DNA of 64,000 nt. Source: Dirofilaria immitis (lineage: Eukaryota > Nematoda > Chromadorea > Rhabditida > Onchocercidae). A program made the position numbers and the translations under genes. The stretch is taken from assembly GCA_024305405.1 (NCBI GenBank), contig JAKNDB010000085.1, positions 434,001 to 498,000 on the forward strand, given 5' to 3'. The stretch's first letter is position 1. Every line of letters starts with the position of its first letter. The notes under the pieces are model-generated. The model did no database searches. It was not told the DNA's origin and was given only the letters and a program-made list of their open reading frames with translations. Positions 26,744 to 45,359 of the stretch are shown here, piece by piece.

Positions 26744-28401
26744 GAAATGGTTCCAAATATACGCTACATCGGAAATTACGACATAAATGCGCAAGGAAAA
26801 TTTCTTTGGGAGATTCTATGTCAGCTACGAAATCTTGGAGTTGGAAGAATTGTAACAAAGAATGAATGGGCAAGAAAATGGCCAAAGCAACCATCATATT
26901 TAAAAATTGTTCGGGTAAATTGAATGAATTTTTGTTAGAGCATTCTTATAAATTTGTTAAAAATTGGGAGGGATATACCAAGGATATATTTTAATAACAT
27001 TTATTTTTTACAGCAAATATTATTTGAAAAAAATATCGAAATTTACAATTAATTATTTAATTTATTAATCGTTTTTTTCTGATGTAATGGACAGTAATTT
27101 ATTGATGGTGAATTGTAAAGAAAGAAAAAGCATCAGATTTTAGAGAACACAATTGAAAATTGGTTTTTCTCGATTGCATTTAATTTTTAGGCTTGCCCAG
27201 CAATGGATCGGTGGTTACTCCGAGGAAAACTTTGGGCAGATTGGACATATAGAGGCATTAATTTAGGTTTATATGAATTTAGCACTGATTTAGCGCGCTC
27301 AGGTATGCTCATAGTTTATGCTTGTTTATTTTCTGGTGATTAAATCAGTCTTTATGAGATAGAAACGTTTAATAATTAATTTGACTCTATTCTCGTTTTC
27401 AAGATTAACCATGAAATTATGAGAACATTGTAAATAAATTCACTTCAGTTGAATCTCTATTTAGATCTTTTTTTTTCCACAGATTGGCGTTTAATTCACA
27501 AGCACGAAGAAGATGAATTCATAAAATGTGATAGTCCTATGAAACCAATTGAATATCCGAAAACGATGCCACTTCCTCCATATCTTGTATATTATTAATC
27601 TTTAAGATTTCTTGCAATACATTCGGAGTTTTCTGTGTCGTTATGAATTCGAATTTGTATTTATTTGAGGGATATTATTTTAAATTAGAAAGTTATGATT
27701 GAAAGTTTTCTTATTTTAAATTAGAAAGCTACGATTTGAAAGTGAACGTTATTTCATTGAAATCTTACTTGTTTGGTCAGCAAAATCGAAATTTTATTAC
27801 AAATAAATTTTAGCGAGCTGTATGCGAAAACGGTGATGTGGTGAGAATGGAGGAGAAACGAATAGATTTGGATTTATGTTTAGATCCTCAATTTGAAATG
27901 ATTAAACATCTTTTTCAAACAGGTTTATCACATATATAATTTAGATTTATCACATATATAATTTACGTTTCAATTTTATTTATTCTTTGTTTAAAATTTG
28001 AGTAGTGAAGTTCAATTATGCTATCGATATTTCATGAACTGTTTTAACTTTTTTGATTTAATATATCATTATTAAATTTACTTTTGCCATATAAACATAC
28101 TACTTTTGTTTTATTGAATAAAATATTATAGGTTGAGACGCAACACGGGAATTCTATTTATGAAGAAACAAGACCAGAAATTTGGTTAGATTTATATGGC
28201 GATGAAATGCCGACAAAAGTGGAGGCATGGACAGCCGGTCCAGCAGAGTTACGACCTCATTTTGACAATTCTGTGCCAACTCCTTGTCCTCCTGAGCTGC
28301 ACAATATGTCATTACCTGAACTTAAATTTGATTTCCCGGAGTTTGAAAGTACTGACGATGCTGCAAATGGGCAAGATTCAGATAAGAATAAATATCCATA
28401 G
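26744..28401 (+). CDS. mrps34: Mitochondrial small-subunit ribosomal protein mS34
   Basis: mS34 is a metazoan-specific protein of the mitochondrial 28S subunit. Exons: 26744-26914, 27191-27302, 27483-27586, 27814-27922, 28132-28401. Motifs resembling vertebrate MRPS34 are LGVGRIVTK with W nearby in exon 1, DWRLIHKHEEDEF in exon 3, and PLPPYL joined to RAVCENGD across exons 3-4. The acceptor at 26743 lies 3 nt before the ATG at 26747, so this may be the trans-spliced start, but vertebrate proteins have more N-terminal sequence and an upstream exon cannot be excluded. The exon 4/5 phase fails by one base; removing one T from run 27911-27915 restores KHLFKQ|VETQHG. The last exon adds an acidic, proline-containing tail (WLDLYGDEMP onward) absent from human. 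Predicted length is about 253 aa. The ctps gene follows 0.7 kb downstream on the same strand. Confidence 0.85.
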
Positions 28402-28978
28402 AATAATGTGTGCTTAACTAATATAGGATTAATAGTATAATATTTAAGCGTAGAATGATGAGAATAAAAGGCTAGCATGAATACTTTCATTAACAATGAA
28501 GAAAAAAAAGAAAAAAATATATTTATTCTATAAATTAGCAGTGCATATTTAATTAAAAGTTACAATAAGCGACAATGAGATCAATCATTTACACATTAAT
28601 ATCCCATAAACTAAATTTATTAATGTTTGTAAATATCTTCTCCTTCTTCCTATTTTTAATTTTTATTTCGAATTGTTATTTCTCACTTCTCTCGTCCATT
28701 TCAATTCCGATTGAATAATTTCCTTCCAAATACATGTATATTATTGAAATATTTGTATGTAAACTATAGTATGTTGTTAGATAAAACTTAATAAGCATTT
28801 CTTTTTACTGCTGTTAAGACAACTATCGATTGCTTCGAGAGTATTTATGATCATGTGAATAGCTGTTACTATTGATGTATACAGAAGAGCTTATTCTTAA
28901 CTCTATATTTCAGAACAATATATCGTTTCTATTAGGTTTTTTTGTTGTACATACATAAATATATGCATTACTCATATA

Positions 28979-28980
<2 letters not shown>

Positions 28981-29051
<71 letters not shown>
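28981..29051. repeat. (TTA)n microsatellite, about 24 units
   Basis: An uninterrupted TTA/ATT trinucleotide repeat ends about 53 nt before the ctps start codon. Its position suggests it lies in the promoter, outron or 5' UTR of ctps. Confidence 0.97.
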
Positions 29052-29053
<2 letters not shown>

Positions 29054-29104
29054 AACTTTAGTTTCATTGGTTTCGTCTGTATTCCAAATATATTAGACGC
29101 AGTA

Positions 29105-34141
<5,037 letters not shown>

Positions 34142-37100
34142 ATCATTTTACAAAAACAAATGTTCTTGATATATTAGAAAGTATACTTTATTAAATGTCC
34201 GCGTTGCGGCTTTGGTGATTAAACTTGTTGAGATTATTAGAAGAATAATTCTAGAGTCTGGATGTCGTTGGAAATGTGCTACAAGCAACTCATTTGTTTG
34301 TCAATGAAGTTGGTATATTCTCTGATCAAAATATTGATGAAGCTCAATTAAATGGTAGCAGTGAATGTTAAAACGAAGCATCGGTGGATTCAGCTCGTAT
34401 TTGAAGACTTTTCCATTTCCCATGGAAATTTTTTAGGTATAAATAAATATTTTCTTTATTAGTTGTTATTTTTGTACTTTTGGATCATTCTCATAATTAG
34501 GATCAGCTAATTATTCATGAGATTTCAAGTTTTGATTGATATTTCTTTTCACAATTTTCGCTTTACTATATCTCAGTGCTTTAATATATCCCATTTCTTT
34601 TCTTATTTTAATATATATTTTGCCAGCTTCCCTTTATTTTCGTGTGAGAAGATGCAAACATGTGTGAATGTATTTTATTATCATTTTCTGTTTACATTTC
34701 TAAATTATTTTTTATAACTCCTATTCTTTTTGCATAACAAAACAGTTTCACTTTATTATGTCTCAATGTTTTCCATTATCTTGCTTCAAAATCCCACCAA
34801 TAAAAATGACATTATGGTAATGCAAATGATCTTTTAGATAATGATTATCCTTCCAGAATCATAAAAAAATTGATCAGTTTATTTCATGTTTTTTAAATTT
34901 GATCAGAAAAGTATTTTTGTTTTGAAATAGGATAAAACGATGAAAAAGATTGAAGAGTATGAGATAAAAAAGTGGAAAAAAAGAGATAAGAAAATTGAAA
35001 CAAGAAGTTTTCATTTGCAAATTTTGTTGCTTGCCGTACCTATTCTTGAAACAAATCAAATTTAATTTCTATCGTTTACAACATTCTAGCATTGCATGTG
35101 TTATTATTTCTCCATTGTTTTTTTATCTTTAAATTCTTGATATTATTTCTTACTAAAAATTTAAATCCTAACAATTCTCATATAAATCTCTTAGTTTTCA
35201 GGTATTGTTCTTTCTCAGTCCTCAGGTTTTCTACATTTGAAAAAAATTTAGAAAAAAAAAGATGAGATAATATATTTTTGTTGTTCTCAAAAATTTCAAG
35301 CTTTCACTTATTTTCTATTTGTCAATTGTCATTTCTCTTTTTTTTGCTTAATTTGGTGAACAGAACTTCGAGCATTCTTCTCAACTGAACTTCGTGAATT
35401 ATTCATTTTACAATTTTTAATGTTTCTTATTTCATGTTTTTTTAATTTTATTCCTATAGATCCGTCATGAATTTTTTCTTTTCTTTTTCTTTATTCAATG
35501 AGAAATTTTCGATATAATATCATTTTGATTTGAAAATTGCGCAAAAAAATTTGTATAAATCATTTTGTATAAGGTTTACTAATATACATATGTCACCGAA
35601 CTTAGATTTTGAAGAAGTTAAATAATCGATTAGAAATGATAGCTATTATCGAAGAAACTATGATTATTCAATAACTGTTATCACGAAGAAAAATCACTAT
35701 TTCAATTGGAAAATTAATTTTGCGGTATTTTTATTATATTTAGATTGGATTGTATTTGATCGCAATTTAATATAAATTTCAAATGTTATCCAAACGAGAA
35801 CATGTCGAGTAGTACTGAATTGCAATTGTCACATGAAATTTGTGAATTGTTATATAATGAATCATTAAAGTTCAAATAGTTATTATTGGATATAAATATT
35901 TCGTAAATTATTCATCCAATATTTTGATTACAAATATTTCAACTATTTATCAAATATTGCATAATTTTGATGCTGATAAATAATACGTTGTTATATATGC
36001 ATAATAATACTTAATACTAATAATATTAGTATTAAACTTGGATAAATTCATTTTAATGCATTAGGAAATGAAATAATACTATTAATATCGACATTTCCTT
36101 ATCAACTGCAACGATTGATCAATAGATTAAGTAATTTTAATTTTTGGAAATGAAAGATAATATAAGTTATTATTGCTTTAACCCTTGACAGAGCTTATTT
36201 TTTACTCTTGTTCTGTTCAATGATATCGAAAATTTAGAATTAACATTGAGGTAAAAACATATATCTTCTACTGTTTATTTGTATAATTCAATCAAACAAA
36301 TAGAAATATTACGATATTTGAATAGTTTATTGAAATTGAAAAGAAAGAAAAATTTTTAATTGTAATTATTAGCTCAGAATTGCTTTGTAGAATTATTTAT
36401 AAAAAATTTATCATAATATTTACGAATTACGTATATTATGGAATATTTCAGCAAAATAGTTCATATAAATACTTTTGATGAAATTTGTTGTTGTTATCGT
36501 TCACTGATATTATTTTGTTATTGTTTATATTTATGTTTATATATTATTGTTTTTTTTTTTGCATCTTTCATTTATATCGTGGTGAATAGGTGAATTATTT
36601 TGTATACATGAAAAACAAAAGTATAGATGTTGTTGATATGTAGAGACTGGTTTTGAAATGATATGAAGTTTTTTTCTTTTCTATTTTTACCATTTTTAAG
36701 CAAAAGAGAGAGAGAGAGAAAAAGAGAAAAGAAGAGGAAGAAGAGAGAGAGAGAGAAAAAGAAGAAGAAAAAAAGAAGAAGAGAGAGGGAGAGAGAGAGA
36801 GAGCGAGATGATTTAGCAATGTGAGGAATGACACTATCATGCAATTTTCTGAGATTTGTTGTGACTGAAGAAAGAAGAAAGAATTTGAGGACTAATGAGG
36901 TCTATTTATTTTCTATTATAGGAATTCTTTTTTTTTTTTTTTTTTCTTATATGACTAAGTGTGTATATATGAAATTTAATCAAAATAACAGACAACTATT
37001 TGAAATATTATTCGAAAGATAATTAATGTTTTAATTTGTATGATAAATTTTTGGATTTTAGGAAGAGTTGAAAAAAATTTTTACATTGCATTTATTGATT

Positions 37101-37886
37101 CATCTGTTTGAGAATGGATAGAAACATTTTCAGCTTAGCGAAGCAAATATTTCATGTCGAATGTCGGCAATCTTTGGCTTAGAAATAAAGTCTAAATTAG
37201 ATTTCATAGAGATTAATCGTTAATGTTACTCTTACTTATATCCTTTATTTCATCCATTTTTTAGATATTAATTAATTAATTACATCGGTTGATTTCCATT
37301 ATTTCTTTTTATTTTTTCAATTTTTCATATTTTTCTTGATCCATTAATTCTTTTTTATTCTCCAATTGAAATATTTTTTAATGTGTAAAAATTCTCGGAA
37401 ATATTTCACTTGTTTTATTTGAATAGTTCTGAGTTTTAGAAAATACTAGAATATTATAACAGTTTTTAATCATATAATATCAGAAATATGTATGCATATA
37501 TTATGGATATATTAGGTATCACTTATCTCTCAATTCCATAATCTAAAATATAAGCTTAGGATATCCAAATTTATAGTTTGGGTTTTAAAAGTTTCGAAAT
37601 ATCTGTTATTTAGAATATTAATCAGTTGCAACAACTTTTAGTCAAATAAATGTTAGAATTATTTTATATGTATAATATAGGTATAAATTAAAATAATAAT
37701 TATTTGACTTATTAAATCATTTAGAGTTTAAAAAAATCTCAGATTTATTGGAAATGTCATTTAAAAAATTATTTCTCTTCATAATCCAATAGGCTTTGAT
37801 TTAAAAATTTATATTATCAAGTGTGTCAAGTTTATTCATTTTCAAATTTATAGTTATAAATCGAATTTTACATAGCAGGTCGCAAA
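34142..37886. other. Region between ctps and PI4K2
   Basis: No gene is firmly supported. An open stretch at about 34256-34371 (reads LDVVGNVLQATHLFVNEV...) looks less random than its surroundings and could be an alternative last exon of ctps or a small separate exon. The rest is T-rich DNA, with a GA-rich tract at 36702-36808. Confidence 0.45.
36702..36808. repeat. Polypurine (GA)n/(GAA)n tract
   Basis: About 107 nt of nearly pure purine on the plus strand, mixing GAGAGA, GAAGAA and AAAAG units. The ORFs read across it on the minus strand (Ser/Leu/Phe-rich) are repeat artefacts. Such tracts can form triplex DNA; whether it regulates PI4K2, 1.1 kb downstream, is unknown. Confidence 0.9.
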
Positions 37887-40290
37887 ATGAAGCGAAATCA
37901 ACAAATTAAAATGTTTTGGCGTCGATTATATAGAGAGGATCATAAATTAAAAATGTTAATGTTGGATGTCGATGATGAAGATTTTGCAGAGCATTTGAAT
38001 GATTGCTTAGAAGCATTCCAATCTAATATTAATCCGATTTTGATTCCATCTGGCAGTTCAGGTACGTCTAAATCTTCAAATATTTTATTGTCATAAAATA
38101 ATTAGAAATGAATGTTTATGTTAATACTGCAATGTATAAAAAATCAAAATTAATGGAGCATTTTTAGTAGAAACATAAGATATAATTTAATAATTTTTCA
38201 CCTTTCTCTAACTTATTTTTCCAGTAATTTAATTGTTAAATTGAAATGTTCAAATCGAAAGAATATTTCAATTACATATTTTCCAAATCTATTTTAATTT
38301 TTTTCTGAATGAAATTAAAATTATGGCAATAAAATGAAAAGATAAATGAAAATTTTTCAACAGAATAGATAATTTCAGTTTTTTCTCCCACATCTCTTAT
38401 ATCTGTATATTTAAAAGATAATTTCTCTTTTAGGTTCATATTTCGTTCGGAATTTACGAGGCCAATATATTGGTGTGTTTAAACCGAAAGATGAGGAACC
38501 ATTTGCGGAAAATAATCCGAAATGGCCAAAATTTTTACAACGATTCTTGTGTTTTTGTTGTTATGGCCGTTCATGCTTGATACCACTCAATGGTTATTTA
38601 TCTGAAGTAGCTGCTTCACTAGTCGATGAAAGGTTACAGGTTGGGTGTAATTCATTTATTCATTATATACTAAAATATTTATCAATTCTTTGGTTTTTTT
38701 TGAGTACGTAAATAGGAAAAAACAATATTTTATTTCCCTTGTAAATTTATCCGTAAAACTTACAGTTATATATAGTGCCAAAAACTCGTGTTGTCAAAAT
38801 GGCATCTGCAGCATTTTTTATCCAAGACGATGTTGGTCAACATCAGAAGTGTATCCAAAATCGGAAGTTATCAGGTAATCAATCCATAGTATTCCTATTC
38901 AAATCATCATGGCATCTTAATCTCATTGGAATATAAGTTTTATTACTATTAGAGTTTTAGCTAAATTTTTTCCAAATTTCTTTTTGTTATTTTTCGGAAA
39001 AAGAAAATGAAATATTAAGCACATTTAAGCTTTTTGTTCATGGTTATAAACCTGCATATGATGTGGTGCCTGGTTGGGAGCTTGTCGGTACCAACGATCC
39101 ACTTACGTCTGTCGAGCGAAAACGTTTCCTCGTTTTGTTTCAAAAAATGTGTATATTAGATTATGTGATTCGAAATACCGATCGAACCATGGATAATTGG
39201 TTGATACGGTTAGTCGTTTGTCTTACATTTCGATTCTCCGAAATTTTCTATTCTTCTTTTTTTTTTTATATATTTGTTCTTTGTATATTTTAATGTATAT
39301 TTTAACTTTTAATTTAATTTAATTTCAGATATGTTTCGGATGAAACGCTTGATATTGCAGCTATAGATCATGGCTTGGCTTTTCCTGTTAAACATCCGGA
39401 AACCGCATCAGTTCTACGGCCATTTGTATATGGTTGGGCAAATATGGAGAGCACACGAGAGGTAGATAACTTTATTTATCTTTTATCTCAACGTCCTGGA
39501 TTAATAATGTTCGAATAAATTGATAGCTTTAATTATATTACTTAACTGCTCAGAGCAATTAACAGTTTGGCGAGCGTACTGCTTACCACTTTTCCGTAAA
39601 AAATTTCCTGATGAAGTTATAATTTATAATGAATGATCACTTTTTTTCATCAGATGAATAAATTGTTCTTCAGCATAAGAGTATAACATTTTGAAGAAAT
39701 AAATTTTCTTTTTCTTTTTAGGTAGTTTATTGTTTTCTTTTAGCAAAGCATTTTTCAAGTAATGAAGTTGCGAAATGATCAGATTTTTAAGATCCAGTTT
39801 ATATAATTTTATTATTGCTTTGGATTTATCATTTATTTCTAGCCTTGGGATGAACAACTGCGTGATCGTTTACTGTCTCTACTTACGCCGATGTTCGTTC
39901 ACCGTTTATGTATGGAGATCAAAAAGCTTTTTATGATCGACACTACCAATAATAGATTTCTGATAAGTAATCAACTGAAAGTATTCCGAGGACAGGTAAT
40001 TCTCATTATGAAGTTGTTAGCTAACTGATTAAGAATATCTAATTAGTTGGGTGATTAACATTGATTAGTGAAAAATATTTAATTTGGGATCTAATGAACG
40101 TGCTGCTCGAATAGTTTTTCAGATATGGAATTTACGGCTCGCTTTGATGGAAAATGAATCACCGCTGAAAATGATTCAACGACCACTCGTTATCGTTACT
40201 AAACGATATCATAGATATCCAACATCTGATATTTGGGAAGAATGTTTTAAAGCTAAAACTCCGGATTATTCAGGGAGACGCTGTTGTTAG
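37887..40290 (+). CDS. Type II phosphatidylinositol 4-kinase, 7 exons
   Basis: Makes PI4P on Golgi, trans-Golgi and endosomal membranes. Exons: 37887-38061, 38434-38639, 38766-38874, 39004-39208, 39329-39461, 39843-39995, 40123-40290; every splice phase agrees, giving 382 aa. Motifs in order: IPSGSSGSYFV at the nucleotide-binding loop, VFKPKDEEP (catalytic Lys), NPKWPKFLQR, a Cys cluster LCFCCYGRSC matching the palmitoylated CCPCC motif, LSEVAASLVD, YVIRNTDRTMDNW catalytic loop, and AAIDHGLAFP as the DFG equivalent (DNG in human, DHG here). It lacks the long Pro-rich N-terminus of human PI4K2A. The acceptor at 37877 sits 9 nt before the ATG, compatible with spliced-leader addition or an upstream exon. 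The protein ends GRRCC, an unusual double-Cys terminus. Confidence 0.95.
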
Positions 40291-41570
40291 TTTGAATAAT
40301 TTGGCTCAAATCGCGAAGTTAATGCAAAAAATCTTTCTCAGAAAGTTGTTACATTCAGGATCTTTCGAAATACTTCGTTCAGACCTTCAAAAATTTTCAA
40401 ATCCAATAATGGATTGTGTTTTTCGCAGACAAAACTTTTCTGAGGAGTAAATTTCCCGTTCAGTAGAGTTGATGAGTTGGGATTCATTTGACAGTCTAAT
40501 GTTTTAAATAGATTTTCATAACTGTTTTACCTGTGACTCCTCCAGAGGAATCGTTTCTTCATAATACACTTCCAACTCTTTTTTCCTTTATTAGCCTCAT
40601 AGATTGTAATGATTATTTTGTACACCACTGCTATAATACTAAGATTTTTATTTTCTAATTTTCAATTTTCTAATGCTAATTTTTTATTTTCCTTCTTCAC
40701 TTTTACATTTTGCTACGTTGAAATATGCTATTTCTAGCTCTTTCATGTAAAGAAACAAAGCTGAGTTCATAGAGTACAGCTATAATGAAAAGATGATTCT
40801 GCCTATGTTAATCATTCCCTGCTTTTAAATAAAGAAGCAAAAACATTTTTATTTACTGAAAACGTTTTGACGGACACGTTTAAAAATCAGTATTATCAGT
40901 ATTAAATCCTAAAAAGAAAAACAAGCTTTATATCGACGATCAACAACATACCATCCAAACGATATTTACAAATTCAAGTACGGTTAAAAAATTTCGATAT
41001 CTGAAAAAAGGAATATAAAAAAAACATGGAAGAAGACAAGAGAGCAATTTCATTGTAATTTCTCTTCTTCAATGATATAACGATGCATCTATGACATTGG
41101 TCTTTTTCGATGACGTTTTATCTTCGAAGTTCAAGTCCGTAAATATTTTGATAACCATTTAACAAAAAGTAAAATGCAGAAGTCAACGACAACACAAATT
41201 ATAGATACTTAAGTATTACTGCTATGTCATTGAATCATTGAACAAGTCTAAAAGTGATGCAATACTTTTGAGTAACATATCAAAATTATAAAGCGTTGTA
41301 AAGATTTATGTCTTTCCAGGAACTTTTTCTCCCTCTCTTTCTACAAAACTGAAATACTTAATTGTGTCGTTATAATAACGAAACTCAATGTTCGTTATTA
41401 TAAAATTATAAACATTAAACAAACCTCTTACATGACAAATTGTACTTTCATGTTGTATCCATCCTACACTTTTCATAAACTAATTTATCTGTGTTTTCAT
41501 TCAAGACACCATTATTCTGCACATCTAATTTTTCACACTGCGTTTTTCCAAAAATCTTAAATCATAATTA
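40291..41570. other. Convergent 3' region between PI4K2 and the 41.6-kb gene
   Basis: Both neighbours end here on opposite strands. No additional gene is supported; the sequence probably includes both 3' UTRs. Confidence 0.6.
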
Positions 41571-44500
41571 CTATTTGCCTGTTTCCTCAGCGATTGCCTG
41601 TTGCAATAAATTCATGATTTCCGTATGCAAACGATTCAAACGCATTGGACTTTGAATCATATCCAACTTTTTCCAAATCATTTTTGCTAAAATTAATAAA
41701 AACTTAAAAACATTGCAAAATTAGTATTTTATTGTCAGTCTAATTTTTCATTGCTCAATCGTTGGATAAATTGAAAGAGATATTAAAAGATTGATATTTT
41801 GAAAACTTTTTTCTTTTCATATAATTATCAGGATACAAAGTGTACAACTGCAATCTCAATAAGAAACGCTATACGATTAATTAAAAATACTACTGCTTAA
41901 GTTGAATATTTTTAATCTATTTAAAATAATAGAAAATAAATAAATAATGATGTATTTATTTCTTTGTTCTTCTCATTCCAGTGGCTTCATAGAATCAATT
42001 AACAAATTATCAGTGCAACATATGCAATGGATAAACGATGTCAGGAAGATGACATATACAGGTTACGATGACGTAACTCTCTATTATTACATAAAAGTAT
42101 TCGAAGATTCAGCAGATAACAATAAAATTTGTCCAATTTTGAGTTTTTAGTTTTCCTTACGGCAAAATCATGAAGTTATAGTTACATTAGCTGAATAGTA
42201 ATATTTCCATGAAAAAGATAAAATTTCAAACATACCAAACAATTCATTCATCCCAGCTTGCTGTTCGTTTGGACCAATTGATTTATTACTTCCGATTTCC
42301 AGCGTCGGCCCAATAATCGATCTACCCTGAAATATGTTACAGTGAAACACCGGATGTTTTAAAACTAACTATAAATCCCAATACACAAATATACCTAGGA
42401 ATTCTAAAATAGTTCATTGAAACTAATAAATTTTTTGAAATAAGACTCTAATATATCGAGATTCACCAACAGAGAGTTTTGCTTCATATTTTAATAGTCC
42501 ATTATAAAAATGCGAGAGATAGATGAAAACCACGAACGACTCCTGAGTTCTTCTACAGGATTTTTTAAAATAGTGAAAACACAAGTATGAATCAAAAAAA
42601 TTACATTTAGTTCAATATCTCCTCGTCCTGAAGTTAGTAATAATTTCGGTGGTTTCGGCATTGACTTTTGCCGTATTCTTGTCTGTTCTGGAATAGTAAA
42701 ACTAATTTATCATAAAACGGAGCAGTAAAGTCCGTTAAAAGTAAAGAAAGAAGACGTTGCGAAGCTCCTCTAATTGCTGCAAAAAAAGAAAAAGAACAAA
42801 GAAGGGAAGAAGGATGTTTGTTTTTAATTGTTTTTGTAATTATTTTGAAAAAAAAAAGATTATTTTTATAAAAATTATTTTTGGTTTGAATTTTGCACAA
42901 TAATTTTTTTGGAAACTTTAAATGATATTTAAAGGTTCAAACATGTGAAACAAAACTTCACATCTGACAGATTCTTTAGTTTATCACATACCCCTCCCAG
43001 CTTCCTGCAAGCCTTAACATTTTTTTGCGATATTATCATTCCTAAATGAATAGTCTATTATTCTGTTTCAGTATCTCAACTATTACACATATGTAATAGA
43101 ATAATTCGCATTTCAGGACTAAAAAGAAATATGTAGCACGAAACCAATCTTTCTTAGGCGTTCTTTCCGCCATTTTATTGAAGAACCTTAAATCTTGTTA
43201 TTTTAATAAAAATTTTTAAACTATTAAATCATCGTTTTTGTGGATTTTGTAAAAAATGTTAAAAACGATGAAAAAAACCAAAACCTTCCATCATCAAACG
43301 CGGCTTCGGTGGGCCTTCGTAAATGCGTTTCTGCAATTCTCGAATGCATTATTTGAAATTCAGAATTTGGTAAAAGTTATGAAGATGACATCAGCAGTTG
43401 TTGTATGCATACCATTTATTGTGAATGACATAGTAGGGCATTTTCAAAAGATAACAGGATTTTTGCATTACCAATATATATATGTTTATGTATTAGTAAG
43501 AATTCAAGGTAATAATTTTTGAAAATTCTTTTGAATTTCTTTTCTTTTTCTTTCCTGCTTTCAATGCTAATCTAAGATTTTTCTCCAAGGTTTTCCCAAC
43601 CAAAATGACTTATTAAAAAAGCAGCCAAGACTGCTAGCACTTTCAAATTTAAATTAGAAATTAATTTCTAGCACTCCGACAAATTAACTTATGCAGTGCT
43701 AAAAACCAGTTTTTGAGCAAATCTGCTGAAATAAAAGAGCACATTACAGACAATCCAAAGAGTGCATATGAGTCATATTTTTCGTGCACTCTTATAAAAT
43801 TTTTGCATTTCACAATTCATTTTCAATTTCACAAATTTTAAAGCACATTATTCCCTCGTATCTTTGCTTAATAATCAAAGATTTTGGTATCACATTTTGC
43901 TTACATCTAATATTTTGAAAATTTTCAAAGCGAAAGTATCTTCGCAATGTTTGGAATCTAAATGCAATGCAAAGTTGTTCAAAATATTTTTAAAAAATGG
44001 GTTTTACACTTCGTGCTATGATGCAAATAAGCAGCATAGCTGCGAAAACAACATTTTTCATCACTTTTCAGCAGTAGATACTTAAAGCTAATTCAAATCA
44101 TTCAGAAATTTCAATTTAAAAAAAAAATTTTCAGAAGAAAAAAGTGACTAACCTCTGATCCTGGATGACCAGGATGTATTGATGGTGTCGCTTCATTGAA
44201 AAAACCAAATTTTTGTGGTGGGAAAAGATGGGGAGGTCCGGATACATTAGTATACCGTATAGGCATTCCTCTTTGTCCATTTGTTCCAGAAGGATGTAGC
44301 GGCTGCAAATTGATAAATCTATAATCAGAAACTTGATAAAATAAAAAATCCGAAAATACTGGATCTCATATATTGAAATTCTTTCCACATGTTTTAAATA
44401 TCATAGCACTCTAGATAATTTTTTAAAGCTACACGATCATTTTAAAAGCGCTGTATCGAAAAAGTGATCTGAAGAAAAGAAGTAATTCCAAAGCAGCAAT

Positions 44501-45219
44501 TAATACCTCTTTTTACACATTAAAAACGATTTAATCATTTCCATTTTTTATCTTTTATTATTCATATCAATTAATGTTTGTAGAATGGCATTGAAAAATG
44601 AAAGAAGGAATAAAAGAAGAAAAAGTATTACTCTTCCACCAGGATGAGCTCCACGCATTAGCATATACTGCTGTTGATGATATGCTAATGAAGATAGTCG
44701 TCTTTTCACACCACCACGTTTAGTATTATTTCTGAAAGAAATATAATTTCGCAAAGCTATTAGTGCAATCTTAATAAATAATGCCACGATTTTATTTCCT
44801 GAGATTCGCTTATCAAACGAATTCTGAAGAGCTATTCCAAAATAGAACACATTTCTTAAAAAAATCTTAAAATTTAACAGAACTCTACAAATATTGCTAA
44901 ATTTAACAAAGGCAGTAAAAGTACTTTAATAAAAGATAAATAATATTAATAAAATCAGTAAGTATAATTCACTAAATAGACAGTCTACATAACAATCATA
45001 AATGATATAGTTCAAACAAAGAAGAAATATCATAATATAGGATAATTTTTTCAGGAAAATATTTTATTCAAACAATCGATATAAAAATGCTTTGGAACTG
45101 GATTAGTAATACCTTTTCCTGCTCGACTGTTTTTCAGTAATTACACTTTGATCTCCCCTGCGTACTGATTTGCCATTATTAGTCGCAACATCCATGCGAC
45201 CACCAATGGTTGATGTCAT
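41571..45219 (-). CDS. Unrecognised basic protein, 230 aa, 7 exons
   Basis: Exons (minus): 45113-45219, 44632-44731, 44153-44302, 43285-43330, 42605-42687, 42236-42326, 41571-41686. All six junction phases fit and total 693 nt including the stop, strong evidence for a real gene although I do not recognise the family. The N-terminal third is basic (MTSTIGGRMDVATNNGK..., KRGGVKRRLSS). It is followed by a Gly/Pro/His-rich stretch (SGPPHLFPPQKFGFF, IHPGHPGSE), a short exon KRIYEGPPKPRLMME, then KPPKLLLTSGRGD and GRSIIGPTLEIG. The protein ends in a likely amphipathic helix (AKMIWKKLDMIQSPMRLNRL...). There is no signal peptide or membrane segment. The basic start and helical end would suit a nuclear or RNA-associated adaptor, but that is inference only. 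The start at 45219 is the first ATG of exon 1; the flank just upstream (45220-45250) is not open. Confidence 0.75.
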
Positions 45220-45359
45220 ATTGTTATATTTATAGTGCAAAATAAGTAATCAGCGCAACGTAAATGTAAATATGAAATATACTAAAGCAAAAACAACATA
45301 ACACTCATGAAAATAAATCGAGAAAAATGATGTCATTTCGAAATCACGTCACTTACTGA

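Noticed and set aside
28207..28496. Overlapping ORFs at the 3' end of mrps34
   Set aside because: Only the frame continuing exon 4 carries the conserved protein; the others are shadows.
36572..36844. Ser/Leu-rich minus-strand ORFs
   Set aside because: They translate the purine tract.
43256..43522. Plus-strand ORF of 88 residues
   Set aside because: It overlaps exon 4 of the minus-strand gene and shows no domain; the minus exon fits splice phase on both sides.
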